The notes below the pieces were generated by a model. The model worked only from the letters and a program-made list of their open reading frames with translations. It did no database searches and had not been told where the DNA came from. Below, piece by piece: positions 8,874-17,597 of a stretch of DNA of 64,000 nucleotides (the first letter of the stretch is position 1; each line of letters begins with the position of its first letter). The stretch comes from Saccharopolyspora dendranthemae (GTDB lineage: Bacteria > Actinomycetota > Actinomycetes > Mycobacteriales > Pseudonocardiaceae). The stretch lies in assembly GCF_007829955.1 (NCBI RefSeq), contig NZ_VIWX01000002.1:1116001-1180000 (forward strand). Direction: 5' to 3'. Position numbers and translations under genes: made by a program.

Positions 8874-9923
8874 TCAGAAGGTGGCGACGGGGGTCGTCGG
8901 GGAACCGACCGCTCCGGGCAGGTTGAGGGGTGGTGCGGTGAGCAGGAAGCGGGATCGGCCCAGCCGTCGCAGGTCCTCGGCCAGCGGCGTGAGGTGCCAG
9001 AGCTCCCCCAGGTGCACGCCGAGCTTGAACAGGCAGTGGTGGTGCAGCGGCAGAGCCGGGGCCGGTGGGTCGGCCTGCCGCGACGGGAGGTTCTCGACGG
9101 CGTAGTTGTCGGCGATCATCGCGCTCAGCCCGGAATCGGTGATCCACTGCAGCAACCGTTCGTCCCGCCCGTCGAGGGCCGCGCACGCCCCGTGCAGGAC
9201 GTCGGGATCGGGGTCGCCGTTCATCTCGACGATGCGCTGCGCGAAACCGGTGTGCAGGCACACGAGATCGCCCTTCTCGACCTCCACCCCGTCGGCGGCC
9301 ATGATCTCGGCGAGGGTGTCGTAGCCGACCAGCTCGCGCCCGTCCCCGAGGTGGTGGCGCAGGTCGATGAGCACGCCGCGCCCCTGCGCACCGGTGCGGG
9401 CGAGGGAGTCGATGCCGAGGGGCCCGCCCGTCGAGGTGGTCCCCTCGTGCGGGCCTCCGACCCCCGCGTCGGCCGGTTCGGTCGGTCCGACGACGTGCTC
9501 TCCCGCGCGGAATCCGTTGTAGAAGACGGGTTCCGGGATCCCATCGCCGTCGGCGTCGAACAGCGCCCCGGCGTGGGCGAAGGAGTCCCACTGCGTCGAG
9601 TACTGCAGGTGCAGCACGACGAGATCGTCGCAGAGCACGTCGGTGGTTCCGTCGACCTTGGCGCGCAGCTCGTAGTTGAAGTTGATCTCCCCGTAGCGCC
9701 GGGTCGGTCGCAGCACCGGCGGGAACCGGTTGGGGTTCAATGCGTTCCCGCCCGGCAGCGTGAGCGGCAGGCTCAGCGTCCGGCTGAGGCCCTCGCGCAC
9801 CTCCGCCGCCGCGGCCCGAACTCGCTCCGGCGTCAGCAGGTTCATCCGCCCCGCGGTGTCGTCGGGGCCGAAATCACCCCAGTTGGACCCTTCCGGCCGT
9901 CGAGTCCAGCGTGCTCCGGTCAC
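8874..9923 (-). CDS. Cyclase-family metal-dependent hydrolase
   Basis: This is a 349-aa protein of the cyclase family (PF04199), which includes kynurenine formamidase and related hydrolases. N-terminal RRPEGSNWGDFGPDD and NLLTPERV are typical of its larger actinobacterial and proteobacterial subgroup. The metal-site motif appears as STQWDSFAHAGALFD (the HxGTHxD analogue, here QWDSFAH), and a second region reads LHTGFAQ. The GTG 9923 start has GGGAGG upstream and overlaps the end of the MHS transporter gene by 50 nt, so the two are co-expressed. It probably opens a lactone, amide or ring in the catabolic island. The exact substrate is unknown. Confidence 0.85.
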   Translation of the reverse strand: MTGARWTRRPEGSNWGDFGPDDTAGRMNLLTPERVRAAAAEVREGLSRTLSLPLTLPGGNALNPNRFPPVLRPTRRYGEINFNYELRAKVDGTTDVLCDDLVVLHLQYSTQWDSFAHAGALFDADGDGIPEPVFYNGFRAGEHVVGPTEPADAGVGGPHEGTTSTGGPLGIDSLARTGAQGRGVLIDLRHHLGDGRELVGYDTLAEIMAADGVEVEKGDLVCLHTGFAQRIVEMNGDPDPDVLHGACAALDGRDERLLQWITDSGLSAMIADNYAVENLPSRQADPPAPALPLHHHCLFKLGVHLGELWHLTPLAEDLRRLGRSRFLLTAPPLNLPGAVGSPTTPVATF

Positions 9924-11214
9924 CGTTGCCTCCCGGGTTGTCGCGCTCGTCGTAGCTGGGCCTGCGCAGCAGCAACAGCATGCAGCCCAACGTCAGCAGC
10001 ACCTGGAACAGCGCGTAGGCGATGACGACGTTGATGGAGCCCGACGCGCCCAGCAGGAACTGGCCGACCACCGGCGTGGTCCCGCCCAGCAGTGTGCCGC
10101 AGAGCTGGTAGCAGAGCGAGAGTCCGGTGTAGCGCACTTCGGCCGGGAAGCGACCGGCGAGGATTCCGGCCATCGCCGCGTAGTACAGGCAGTGCGGCAC
10201 CGTGGCGACCGCGACGCCGACCATCGCCAGCCAGTAGTTCTCGGTGGCGATCAGCAGGAACATCATCGGCAGCAGGACCACCTCCGGCAGCAGCATCCAC
10301 GTCACCGCGCGGGACAGGCTGCGCATCTTGGTGGCGATGACCGCGCCGAAGGGCTGCACCAGGATCTGGGTGATGTTGGCGACCAGGATGATCGTCAGGA
10401 AGTCCGGCTTGGCGAAGCCGAGGTCGCTGGTCGCCCAGGACAGCGCGAAGGTCGACTTGAAGTAGGTCGCCGACAGGCCGATGGTGCAGGCGCCGATGCC
10501 CAGGGCCAGCAGGCCCGGGTGCGACCGGACGACCTCCCACACCGGCAGCTTCGCGGTCCTCCTGGAGGAGATGAGCCGTTCCATCGCAGGGGATTCGGTG
10601 ACCCGCAGCCGGATGAACAGGCCGACCACGACCAACCCCGCCGAGGCCAGGAACGGGACTCGCCAGCCCCAGCTGAGCATGTCGGCTTCGGGGAGCTTGC
10701 TGATCAGCAGGAAGCACACGGTGCTCAGCGTGTTGCCGACCGGGGAACCCTGCTGCGCGAACGCGCCGTAGAGGATGGACTTGCCCCGGGGCGCGTGCTC
10801 GGAGGCGATGAGCACCGAGCCGCCCCACTCGCCGCCGAGCCCGATGCCCTGGATCATGCGGATGCTCACCAGCAGGATCGGCGCCCACACCCCGATCTGC
10901 GCGTAGCCGGGCAGCAGGCCGATGGCAGTGGTCGCCACGCCCATCATCAGCAGCGTGATGACCAGGGTCTTCTTGCGCCCCAACCGGTCTCCGACGTGAC
11001 CGAAGATGACGCCGCCCAGCGGACGGGCCAGGAAGCCGACCCAGAAGGTCGCGAAGGCCACCAGGGTGCCCAGCGCACCGGAGAGCTCGGGGAAGAAGAC
11101 CTCGTCGAAGACCAGCGCCGCGGCGGTGCCGTAGATGTAGAAGTCGAACCACTCGATGGTGGAGCCGATGAAAGCTCCCACCCCGGCACGGTTCGCCGTG
11201 CGTGCGCTGCTCAT
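9874..11214 (-). CDS. MHS-family MFS transporter (metabolite:H+ symporter)
   Basis: This is a 446-aa, 12-TM permease of the metabolite:H+ symporter group (ProP, ShiA, KgtP, CitA relatives). The N-terminal motif SSTIEWFDFYIYGTAAAL-like sequence and the loop GHVGDRLGRKKTL are diagnostic, as is RMIQGIGLGGEWGGSV. These carriers import carboxylates, aromatic acids or compatible solutes with protons. AAGGGGAA lies just before ATG 11214. It is first in an operon with the cyclase-family hydrolase and is separated from the LysR gene by a 97-bp promoter region carrying a TATTGGAC word. Confidence 0.9.
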   Translation of the reverse strand: MSSARTANRAGVGAFIGSTIEWFDFYIYGTAAALVFDEVFFPELSGALGTLVAFATFWVGFLARPLGGVIFGHVGDRLGRKKTLVITLLMMGVATTAIGLLPGYAQIGVWAPILLVSIRMIQGIGLGGEWGGSVLIASEHAPRGKSILYGAFAQQGSPVGNTLSTVCFLLISKLPEADMLSWGWRVPFLASAGLVVVGLFIRLRVTESPAMERLISSRRTAKLPVWEVVRSHPGLLALGIGACTIGLSATYFKSTFALSWATSDLGFAKPDFLTIILVANITQILVQPFGAVIATKMRSLSRAVTWMLLPEVVLLPMMFLLIATENYWLAMVGVAVATVPHCLYYAAMAGILAGRFPAEVRYTGLSLCYQLCGTLLGGTTPVVGQFLLGASGSINVVIAYALFQVLLTLGCMLLLLRRPSYDERDNPGGNGDRSTLDSTAGRVQLG

Positions 11215-11270
11215 GCGTTCCCCTTCGAACCCGGTGATCGAGGAAACGGTGGCAGTCCGGACGTGGAGGC

Positions 11271-11283
11271 GTCCAATACGAAA
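11271..11283 (-). promoter_or_regulatory. Candidate LysR-type binding word upstream of the MHS permease
   Basis: On the minus strand this reads TTTCGTATTGGAC, about 60 bp upstream of the MHS permease start. An almost identical word (TTCGGTATTGGAC) lies about 63 bp upstream of the CoA-transferase gene in that gene's own reading direction. The shared spacing suggests both promoters answer to one regulator, probably the LysR protein encoded between them. Confidence 0.4.
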
Positions 11284-11311
11284 TCATCGCGGCATTGAGA
11301 CGCGGTCCTGA

Positions 11312-12226
11312 TCAATCGGGCGTGGGCAGGGCCGCCTCGGCGATGTCGAGAACGGTGTGCAGGGCGGCGTTGCTGTTGTCCTCGCGCCAGGCCAGAGCCG
11401 CTCGCAGGCGGGTCGGCCTGCCCGCCAGCTTCCGGTAGACCAGGCCGGTCTGCTGGATGTGCTGGCAGGAGGTCAGCGTCAACGTGACACCGACCCCGGC
11501 CGCGACCAGCGCGAGGATCGTGTAGGAGTCCGGCGCCTCCTGCACCACGCGCGGGGTGAAACCCCCTGCCACGCAGGCCTTCACCAGCGCATCGCGCAGC
11601 GTGGACCCGGCGTTGGAGGGGAAGCTGACGAAGGGCTCGGCGGCGAGCTCGGCGATCGGGACGCGCTCCAGCTCGGCCAGGCGGTGATCGGTGGGCAGCG
11701 CGCAGATGAGCTCTTCGACCTCGATGACGCGCGTGTTGACCCCTGGCCGGTTTACCGGGAGTCGCACGAAACCGAGGTCCAGCGTTCCGTCGGCGACCTT
11801 GGCCAGGGCGACGTCGGCGTAGGTCTGGCCGCGCATCACCAGTTCCAGGCCGGGGTGGGCGGCGCGCACGGCGCGGGTCAGCACCGGCAGCGCCTCGTGG
11901 CTGGAGGCACCGGCGAACCCGACGGTGACCCGCCCGCGCTCCCCTCGCCCGGCGGCCCTGGCCGCGCCGATCGCGTCCTCGACGTCGTCGAGCACGGCGC
12001 GGGCGGGCTCCAGGAAGGACTCACCGGCGTTGGTCAGCCGGACCGAGCGGGTGTTGCGCTCGAACAGCCGCACGCCCAGCTCCTTCTCCAGCTGCCTGAT
12101 CTGCTGGCTCAGCGGCGGCTGGGCCATCTGCAGGCGCTTGGCGGCGCGACCGAAGTGCAGTTCTTCCGCGACCGCGACGAAAGCGGTCAGGTAGCGCAGC
12201 TCCACACCGAACTCCGATCTATTCAT
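11312..12226 (-). CDS. LysR-family regulator (BenM/CatM-like)
   Basis: This 304-aa regulator has an N-terminal LysR helix-turn-helix (LRYLTAFVAVAEELHFGRAAKRL through PPLSQQIRQLEKELGVRLFERNTR) and a periplasmic-binding-protein-like effector domain (about residues 90-300). The HFGRAA and PPLSQQI wording is typical of the BenM/CatM/CbnR group that senses small unsaturated acids such as muconate. It diverges from the CoA-transferase operon, the usual arrangement for a LysR activator and its target. ATG 12226 was chosen because it places ELRYL at the normal position. Confidence 0.9.
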   Translation of the reverse strand: MNRSEFGVELRYLTAFVAVAEELHFGRAAKRLQMAQPPLSQQIRQLEKELGVRLFERNTRSVRLTNAGESFLEPARAVLDDVEDAIGAARAAGRGERGRVTVGFAGASSHEALPVLTRAVRAAHPGLELVMRGQTYADVALAKVADGTLDLGFVRLPVNRPGVNTRVIEVEELICALPTDHRLAELERVPIAELAAEPFVSFPSNAGSTLRDALVKACVAGGFTPRVVQEAPDSYTILALVAAGVGVTLTLTSCQHIQQTGLVYRKLAGRPTRLRAALAWREDNSNAALHTVLDIAEAALPTPD

Positions 12227-12249
12227 CCCTGCTCTAGATCTGACACTAA

Positions 12250-12262
12250 TTCGGTATTGGAC
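12250..12262 (+). promoter_or_regulatory. Candidate LysR-type binding word upstream of the CoA-transferase operon
   Basis: TTCGGTATTGGAC in the divergent LysR/CoA-transferase promoter matches a word at the same distance upstream of the MHS permease. It may be an activator site or may overlap a -35 region. Confidence 0.4.
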
Positions 12263-12324
12263 CTGTCTCAATCCGGGGTGGCAGGCTGAGGCGCAGGCGG
12301 AGGACCGGAACCCCTGGGGGATCG

Positions 12325-13263
12325 ATGTCGCAGGTCAGCAAGCCGGACAAGACGAGATCGATGCGGGACGCCATCGCCGAGTTCGTCACCGACGGCGCCA
12401 CGGTGTCGCTGGAGGGCTTCACGCACCTGATCCCGACCGCGGCCGGGCACGAGATCATCCGGCAGGGACGCCGGGATCTGACCATCGCGCGGATGACCGC
12501 CGACGTCATCACCGATCAGCTCATCGCCGGTGACTGCGTGAGCGGGCTGATCTCCTCGTTCGTCGGCAACTCCACCGCCGGTTCGCTCGGCGAGCTGCGC
12601 CGGAGGGTCGAGGCGGGGGCGCTGGAGTTCTCCGAGCACAGCCACTACGGCATGATCTGCCGCTACCTGGCCGGGGCCCAGCGGCTGCCGTTCTACCCGC
12701 TGCGCTCCTACGCGGGCAGCGACGTCCCGGGCATCAACCCCGGCATCCGCAAGGTCACCTCGCCCTTCCCCGGGCCGGACGGCGGCGAGGAGCAGATCTA
12801 CGTGGTGCCGCCGCTGAACCCGGACGTGACGATCGTGCAGGCGCAGCGCGCGGACCGGGCGGGCAACACCCAGATCTGGGGTCTCACCGGTATCCAGGCC
12901 GAGGCCGTCTACGCCGCGCGCAGGGCGATCGTGGTGGTCGAGGAGGTGGTGGCCGACGAGGTGATCCGCTCCGATCCCAACCGCACGGTGATCCCCGCGC
13001 ACGCGGTGGACGCGGTCGTGGAGTGCCCGCGCGGTGCGCATCCGGCGTTCGTGCAGGGCTACTACGACCGCGACGGCGAGTTCTACCGCGAGTGGTCGCG
13101 GATCAGCGCCGACGAGACCCGGTTGCGGGAGTGGCTGGACGAGTGGGTGCTGGGCACCTCCGACCACTCCGAGTACGTCGCCAAGCTCGGTGAGCAGCGC
13201 TGGGAGGCCCTGGCCGTCGGCGAGGCGTGGAGCGAGCCGGTCAACTACGGCCGCAGGCTTTGA
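12325..13263 (+). CDS. CoA-transferase subunit A (glutaconate CoA-transferase/IpdA-like)
   Basis: This is a 312-aa alpha subunit of a class I CoA-transferase. It resembles the glutaconate CoA-transferase/IpdA branch: VSLEGFTHLIPTAAGHEIIRQG near the N-terminus, SSFVGNSTAGSLGELRRRVEAG and the conserved NPDVTIVQAQRADRAGNTQIWG core. The A subunit forms the CoA-binding half and pairs with the B subunit encoded 8 nt downstream. Together they move CoA onto a carboxylate or, in the Ipd branch, hydrolyse ring-bearing CoA esters. Context (carboxylate carriers, PrpF, MaoC hydratase) favours CoA activation of an acid taken up by this cluster. Confidence 0.87.
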   Translation: MSQVSKPDKTRSMRDAIAEFVTDGATVSLEGFTHLIPTAAGHEIIRQGRRDLTIARMTADVITDQLIAGDCVSGLISSFVGNSTAGSLGELRRRVEAGALEFSEHSHYGMICRYLAGAQRLPFYPLRSYAGSDVPGINPGIRKVTSPFPGPDGGEEQIYVVPPLNPDVTIVQAQRADRAGNTQIWGLTGIQAEAVYAARRAIVVVEEVVADEVIRSDPNRTVIPAHAVDAVVECPRGAHPAFVQGYYDRDGEFYREWSRISADETRLREWLDEWVLGTSDHSEYVAKLGEQRWEALAVGEAWSEPVNYGRRL

Positions 13264-13271
13264 GGAGGATC

Positions 13272-14030
13272 ATGTCGATCACGTCGTCGGAGCTGCTGGC
13301 TTCGGTCGCTTCACGCGAACTCGCCGGCGCGAACACGGTCTTCGCGGGGATCGGGCTGCCGACGCTGGCGGTGTCGCTGGCGCAGAAGACCGTGTCCCCG
13401 GACGTGGAGATCGTCTACGAGTCCGGGGTCTGCGGCGCGCATCCCGCGCAGCTGCCGGAGACGATCGCCGATGCCGTGCTCATCACCGATTCCGAAGCGG
13501 TGCTGCCGATGACCGCGCTGTTCGGGTACGTGCTGCAGGGCGGCCGGATCGACGTCGGGTTCCTGGGCGCCGCGCAGATCGACCGCTTCGGCAACCTCAA
13601 CTCCTCGGTGATCGGCGACTGGCACGCCCCCGACGTCCGGCTGCCCGGTTCGGGCGGCGCCATGGAGGTCATGGCCAACTCAGGTGAGGTCTTCGTGGTG
13701 ATGCGCCGCCACGATCCGCGCTCGTTCACCGCCGAGCTCGACTTCTGCACCTCCCCCGGCCCGGACCGCGCGATCGCCGACGGAATCCGCCCGCGCGGCA
13801 AGGGGGTCACCCGCGTCATCACCGAGCTCGGCATCCTCGCCCGCGACGACGTCGGCGAACAGCTGCGCCTGGTGGCCGTCCACCCCGGTGTCACGGCCGA
13901 GCAGGTCCGCGCGGCCACCGGGTGGGAGCTGCAGGTCGCCGACGACCTCACCACGATCACCCCGCCCTCGGAAGCCGAACTCCACCTCCTGCGCGACGAA
14001 GTCGACCCGGACCGCGTCTACCTGAGGTGA
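13272..14030 (+). CDS. CoA-transferase subunit B (glutaconate CoA-transferase/IpdB-like)
   Basis: This is the 252-aa beta subunit partner. The YESG motif at residues 49-52 places Glu50 where glutaconate CoA-transferase has its catalytic glutamate, which forms the covalent CoA thioester. IpdB-type hydrolases share the same fold, so sequence alone does not decide between transferase and hydrolase. Strong conservation continues through GFLGAAQIDRFGNLNSSVIG. GAGGAGG lies 5 nt before ATG 13272. It is co-transcribed with subunit A and ends at a long bidirectional terminator. Confidence 0.87.
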   Translation: MSITSSELLASVASRELAGANTVFAGIGLPTLAVSLAQKTVSPDVEIVYESGVCGAHPAQLPETIADAVLITDSEAVLPMTALFGYVLQGGRIDVGFLGAAQIDRFGNLNSSVIGDWHAPDVRLPGSGGAMEVMANSGEVFVVMRRHDPRSFTAELDFCTSPGPDRAIADGIRPRGKGVTRVITELGILARDDVGEQLRLVAVHPGVTAEQVRAATGWELQVADDLTTITPPSEAELHLLRDEVDPDRVYLR

Positions 14031-14034
14031 CCGC

Positions 14035-14080
14035 GCGACGAGCGGGTGGCGCCTCTCGGAAGGCACCACCCGCTCGTCGC
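14035..14080. terminator. Bidirectional terminator hairpin
   Basis: The arms 14035-14049 and 14066-14080 form a perfect 15-bp GC-rich stem (GCGACGAGCGGGTGG). An inner GCCT/AGGC pairing extends it. It sits exactly between the convergent CoA-transferase B and MatC/SLC13-like genes. Confidence 0.8.
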
Positions 14081-14089
14081 ACCGGAGCC

Positions 14090-15337
14090 TCAGAACGCGT
14101 TGGGCAGCACCAGGAATCCCCACGCGAGCGCCGGACCCGCACCGACGATCCCGGCCGTGTACCCGATGATCTGCCGGTAGAAGCGCGCTTGGTCGACTCC
14201 CCTGGCGTTGCTGAGCACCAGGGCACCGTTGGTCGAGAACGGCGAGGTGTCCACGATCGTCGTGGAGACCGCCAGCGCGGCCACCAGTCCGGCCGCGCTC
14301 AGGTGGCTGGACAGCAGCAGCGGCACGGCGATCGGGATGATGGCGGTCAAGATCGCCGTGGAGGAGGCGAACGCGGACACGATCGCCACCACGAAGCACA
14401 GCAGCAGCGCCACGAACAGCGGTGCGCCCATGTCGGCCGCTCCGTGCGAGATCGCCTCGATCGTGCCCGCCTTCTCCAGGATCTCGACGTAGGTCACCAT
14501 GCCCGCGACCAGCAGGATCGTGGACCAGCTGATGCCGTCGACGGCCTTGGCCTGGTTGCGGATGTCGATCAGCGTCAGCGCGGTGGCCGCCAGGAGCGCC
14601 AGGAACCCGATCTCCAGGTGGAACACCAACGCCCCGACGACCAGGCCGGCCAGCGCCACCAGCGTCACCGACTGGCGCCAGGTGATGCCCGAAGCGGCCT
14701 CGTCCTCGCCCTCGGTCGTGGCAGCCGCACCGCCACCCCGCCCGACACCGCCGAAGGCGAAGAAGGTGATCAGCGAGAGCAGCAGGTTGAACCCGAAGCT
14801 GGCCGCGAACAGCGCGGACGCCGAGATGTTCAGCGGCGTCTGCTCGACCATTCCCAGCACGAGCGCGCCGGACACCGCGATCGGGGAGAACGCCCCGGCG
14901 TGCGCACCGCTGATCACCATCATGCCGACCATGAGCTGGCTGAGCCCGAAGCGGTGGGCGAAGTTGAGGCCCACCGGAGCCAGCAGCGCCACTGCGGCCG
15001 GGGTGAACGTGCCGAAGGCCGTGAGCACCGCCGCAACGGCGAACAGCACCCACGGGATCAGCGCCGCCTTGCCCCGGACCAGCTTGATCCCGGTGCGGAC
15101 GACCACGTCGATGGTTCCGTTGCGCTGGGCGACCGAGAACAGGTAGGTGACACCGACGATGGTGACGAACAGCGAGACGGGGAACCCTTCGAAGATCTCG
15201 TCCTCGCTGAGCCCGAGCGCGGAGGTCCCGACCAGGAAGGCCCCGACGAAGGCGAGGAGCCCGATGTTGATGGGCAACACCGTGGCCACCACGAACATGA
15301 CGCCCAAGGCGCAGATGGAGATCATTTCAGCAGACAT
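14090..15337 (-). CDS. SLC13/MatC-like dicarboxylate carrier
   Basis: This 415-aa membrane protein has about 11-12 hydrophobic segments. It resembles the MatC N-terminal/ion-transporter superfamily of dicarboxylate (malonate, succinate-type) carriers: N-terminal LPINIGLLAFVGAFLVG, the inner motif ISGAHAGAFSPIAVSG and its C-terminal mirror VSTTIVDTSPFSTNGALVL, which mark the two pseudosymmetric substrate loops. It is the second gene after prpF-like (32-nt gap), so isomerase and importer are probably made together. This supports a di- or tricarboxylic acid as the substrate of the island. Confidence 0.82.
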   Translation of the reverse strand: MSAEMISICALGVMFVVATVLPINIGLLAFVGAFLVGTSALGLSEDEIFEGFPVSLFVTIVGVTYLFSVAQRNGTIDVVVRTGIKLVRGKAALIPWVLFAVAAVLTAFGTFTPAAVALLAPVGLNFAHRFGLSQLMVGMMVISGAHAGAFSPIAVSGALVLGMVEQTPLNISASALFAASFGFNLLLSLITFFAFGGVGRGGGAAATTEGEDEAASGITWRQSVTLVALAGLVVGALVFHLEIGFLALLAATALTLIDIRNQAKAVDGISWSTILLVAGMVTYVEILEKAGTIEAISHGAADMGAPLFVALLLCFVVAIVSAFASSTAILTAIIPIAVPLLLSSHLSAAGLVAALAVSTTIVDTSPFSTNGALVLSNARGVDQARFYRQIIGYTAGIVGAGPALAWGFLVLPNAF

Positions 15338-15369
15338 CGTTGTCCCATGCTCTTCGAGTTCGGCGAATG

Positions 15370-16488
15370 TTAGGCGGTGGCGAGGTCGGGCACCAGGAGG
15401 TCCGCCTCGCAGAGGATCCGGGCCGCGCGGCGCACGGTGACCCGTCGCGGCACCGCTCCGACGAGGTCGGTGCAGGTCACCTCGACGACCCCGGCGGGAG
15501 TTCCGATCCGCACCGTCTGACCGGACGCCGTGGCGACCTCGTGCACGACCGATTTCTCCTGCAGCGCGGCGACCGCCACGCCGACCGCGGAGGTGAGTCC
15601 GATGGCCGGGTGCGGCGAGTTCATCGACAGCATCCGGACCGACACGTCGTGGTCGGCGCGATCGATCTCGTCGCCCAAGGAGCTGCGGTACCCGCGCGGC
15701 TCGCCGACCAGGCCGATCTTGGGGATCGCGTCACCGGGATCGGTTCCCGGGCCGGTGAGTCCCATGAGGTCCGCAGCCCGTCCGCGCACCGCCCGCAGCG
15801 GCGCGACCAGGTCGCGCATCTCGGCGATGGTCTCGGCCCCGGTGCACCCGACCTCCGCAGCGTCCAGCAGCGCCACCGGTGCACCCGCGTCGATCAGGCT
15901 GGCCGTGACAGGGCGGCCGGCGAAGATCAGCTCGTCGACGACGCGGCCGGTGGGCATCACCGAACCGGTGCTGCGTCCCGCCGGGTCCAGGAAGGTGAGG
16001 CCGACGGCGACTCCGCCGGCGCGGGTGCCCGGTACCGTCTGGTCGCCGAACTCGTGGACCCTGCCACCGGCGGTGTCCACGACCGCTTCCAGCACCGCGC
16101 CGGTGTTGACGTTGCGCAGCCGGACCCGGGTCGCATCCCCGTTCACCGGGACGATCCCGCGGGTCACCGCCCAGAGCGCGATCGCGGTGGCGCAGTTGCC
16201 GCAGTTGCTGCCCCACTCGACGCGGCCGACACCGATGCCGACCTGCCCGAACAGGTACTCCACGTCGACGTCACCGGTCACCGCGCGACGCACCACGGCG
16301 GCCTTGGAGGTGGTGGGAGTCGCGCCTCCCACGCCGTCGAGCTGCACCGGATCGGCCGCGCCGTAGGCGCTGACGAGCAGGCCCTCCAGCTCGGCCGGAG
16401 CCGAATCGATCGTCGTCGGCAGCGACGACTCGTCGAACAGCCAGCACTTGCTGGTGCCACCGCGGACCAGCGTTGCGGGAACGTGCAC
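15370..16488 (-). CDS. PrpF-family isomerase (aconitate/methylaconitate-type)
   Basis: This is a 372-aa PrpF-fold protein. The N-terminal PATLVRGGTSKCWLF carries the catalytic Cys-region and matches the RGGTSKG signature of PrpF. A later NCGNC segment (SNCGNCATAIALWA) and the C-terminal NSPHPAIGLTSAVGVAVAA are also typical. Members shift double bonds in 2-methylaconitate, 4-oxalomesaconate or related polycarboxylates. Methylcitrate-cycle genes (prpC, prpD) are absent, so a different unsaturated acid is likely. GTG 16488 has AAGGAAG upstream. It diverges from a LysR gene that probably controls it. Confidence 0.88.
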   Translation of the reverse strand: MHVPATLVRGGTSKCWLFDESSLPTTIDSAPAELEGLLVSAYGAADPVQLDGVGGATPTTSKAAVVRRAVTGDVDVEYLFGQVGIGVGRVEWGSNCGNCATAIALWAVTRGIVPVNGDATRVRLRNVNTGAVLEAVVDTAGGRVHEFGDQTVPGTRAGGVAVGLTFLDPAGRSTGSVMPTGRVVDELIFAGRPVTASLIDAGAPVALLDAAEVGCTGAETIAEMRDLVAPLRAVRGRAADLMGLTGPGTDPGDAIPKIGLVGEPRGYRSSLGDEIDRADHDVSVRMLSMNSPHPAIGLTSAVGVAVAALQEKSVVHEVATASGQTVRIGTPAGVVEVTCTDLVGAVPRRVTVRRAARILCEADLLVPDLATA

Positions 16489-16578
16489 CGGGAACTTCCT
16501 TCCAGAGCGGATCTTTCGGCGTTCACCGTGACCCGCGGAAGGGTTGAGTACAATGTCCGATGTCTAATCCCGACTTAA

Positions 16579-16600
16579 GCTCAGCTAACCCCTACTGAGC
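16579..16600. promoter_or_regulatory. Inverted repeat overlapping the LysR leader (candidate operator)
   Basis: GCTCAG and CTGAGC flank a 10-bp spacer directly ahead of the GGCGGAGG ribosome-binding site of the LysR gene, in the promoter region shared with prpF-like. The position fits autoregulation plus control of the divergent operon. Confidence 0.45.
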
Positions 16601-16613
16601 GGCGGAGGTGCCC

Positions 16614-17561
16614 GTGCTCGACGTCCGCAGGGTGTTGCTGCTGGTGGAGGCGGCCGAACGGGGCTCGTTGACAGCCGCCGCCGAGGCGCTCGCGATCACG
16701 CCCTCCGCCGCCTCGCAGCAGATGTCCCGGCTGGAGAGCGAGGTCGGCCAGCCGTTGCTGCACCGCCAGCCGCGCGGTGTCCGGCTGACCGACGCCGGAG
16801 CGGCACTGGCCGAGCGCGGCCGGTCGATCCGGCGCGAACTCCGGGCAGCGCAAGCGGATCTGGATTCCCTGATCACATTGGACAGAGGAACGCTGCGGCT
16901 GGGATCCTTCCCCACCGCCAGCGCTTCCCTGCTGCCGCTGGCCCTCACCCGGTTCTCCCGCAAGCACCCGGGCCTGCGGACCACGGTGCACTCCGCGCTG
17001 CTCGCCGACCTGCTGGAGCTGCTGCACACGGGCGAGATCGAGCTGGCGATGCTGTGGGACTACGAGTGGAACCGCATCCAGGACCCCGCGCTGGCGATCG
17101 ACCACCTGCTGGACGACCCGACGGTGCTGGTCGTGCCCGCCAACTCGGAACTGCTCGACGAGCCCTCCATCGGGCTGGCCGACCTCGCCGACCACCAGTG
17201 GATCATCCGGGCCGACAACCACCCGGTGGCCGAGGTGCTGCGGCGCAGCTGCCGCCTGGCCGGGTTCGAGCCCATGATCTCCTACGAGTCCCAGGACTAC
17301 CAGGAGGCGCAGGCGATGGTCGCGGCAGGGCTCGGGATCGCCATCGCGCCCCGGCTGGCGCTGACCAACCGGCGCAACGACGTGCGACTGCTCAACTTCG
17401 CCACCGACGTTCCCGCACCGACCCGGCGGATCCTGCTGGCGCGCATGGCCTACCGCGACCCGACCCCGGCTACCGTGGCGATGACCGAGATCCTGCACGC
17501 CGTCTCCCAGCGGTTCACCGACGACAACCTGCACCGCAGCCAGCTCGGCACGGTCCGCTGA
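16614..17561 (+). CDS. LysR-family regulator
   Basis: This 315-aa LysR protein begins LDVRRVLLLVEAAERGSLTAAAEAL, the usual opening of the actinobacterial branch, with recognition helix TPSAASQQMSRLESEVG. An effector domain covers about residues 85-300. I prefer GTG 16614 because GGCGGAGG lies about 6 nt upstream and the protein then starts like its family; GTG 16608 is the alternative. It diverges from the prpF-like/carrier operon and precedes the MaoC-type gene by 36 nt, so it may regulate both. Confidence 0.88.
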   Translation: MLDVRRVLLLVEAAERGSLTAAAEALAITPSAASQQMSRLESEVGQPLLHRQPRGVRLTDAGAALAERGRSIRRELRAAQADLDSLITLDRGTLRLGSFPTASASLLPLALTRFSRKHPGLRTTVHSALLADLLELLHTGEIELAMLWDYEWNRIQDPALAIDHLLDDPTVLVVPANSELLDEPSIGLADLADHQWIIRADNHPVAEVLRRSCRLAGFEPMISYESQDYQEAQAMVAAGLGIAIAPRLALTNRRNDVRLLNFATDVPAPTRRILLARMAYRDPTPATVAMTEILHAVSQRFTDDNLHRSQLGTVR

Positions 17562-17597
17562 GGACGCGGTCCCCAGCCGGCGCGCACTCGTGTTTGC

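Noticed and set aside
9730..11298. 522-codon frame opposite the MHS permease
   Set aside because: Low-complexity shadow with no start signal.
15370..16488. PrpF protein considered as part of a methylcitrate cycle
   Set aside because: No prpC, prpD or prpB-like genes are nearby; the partners are carriers and LysR genes.
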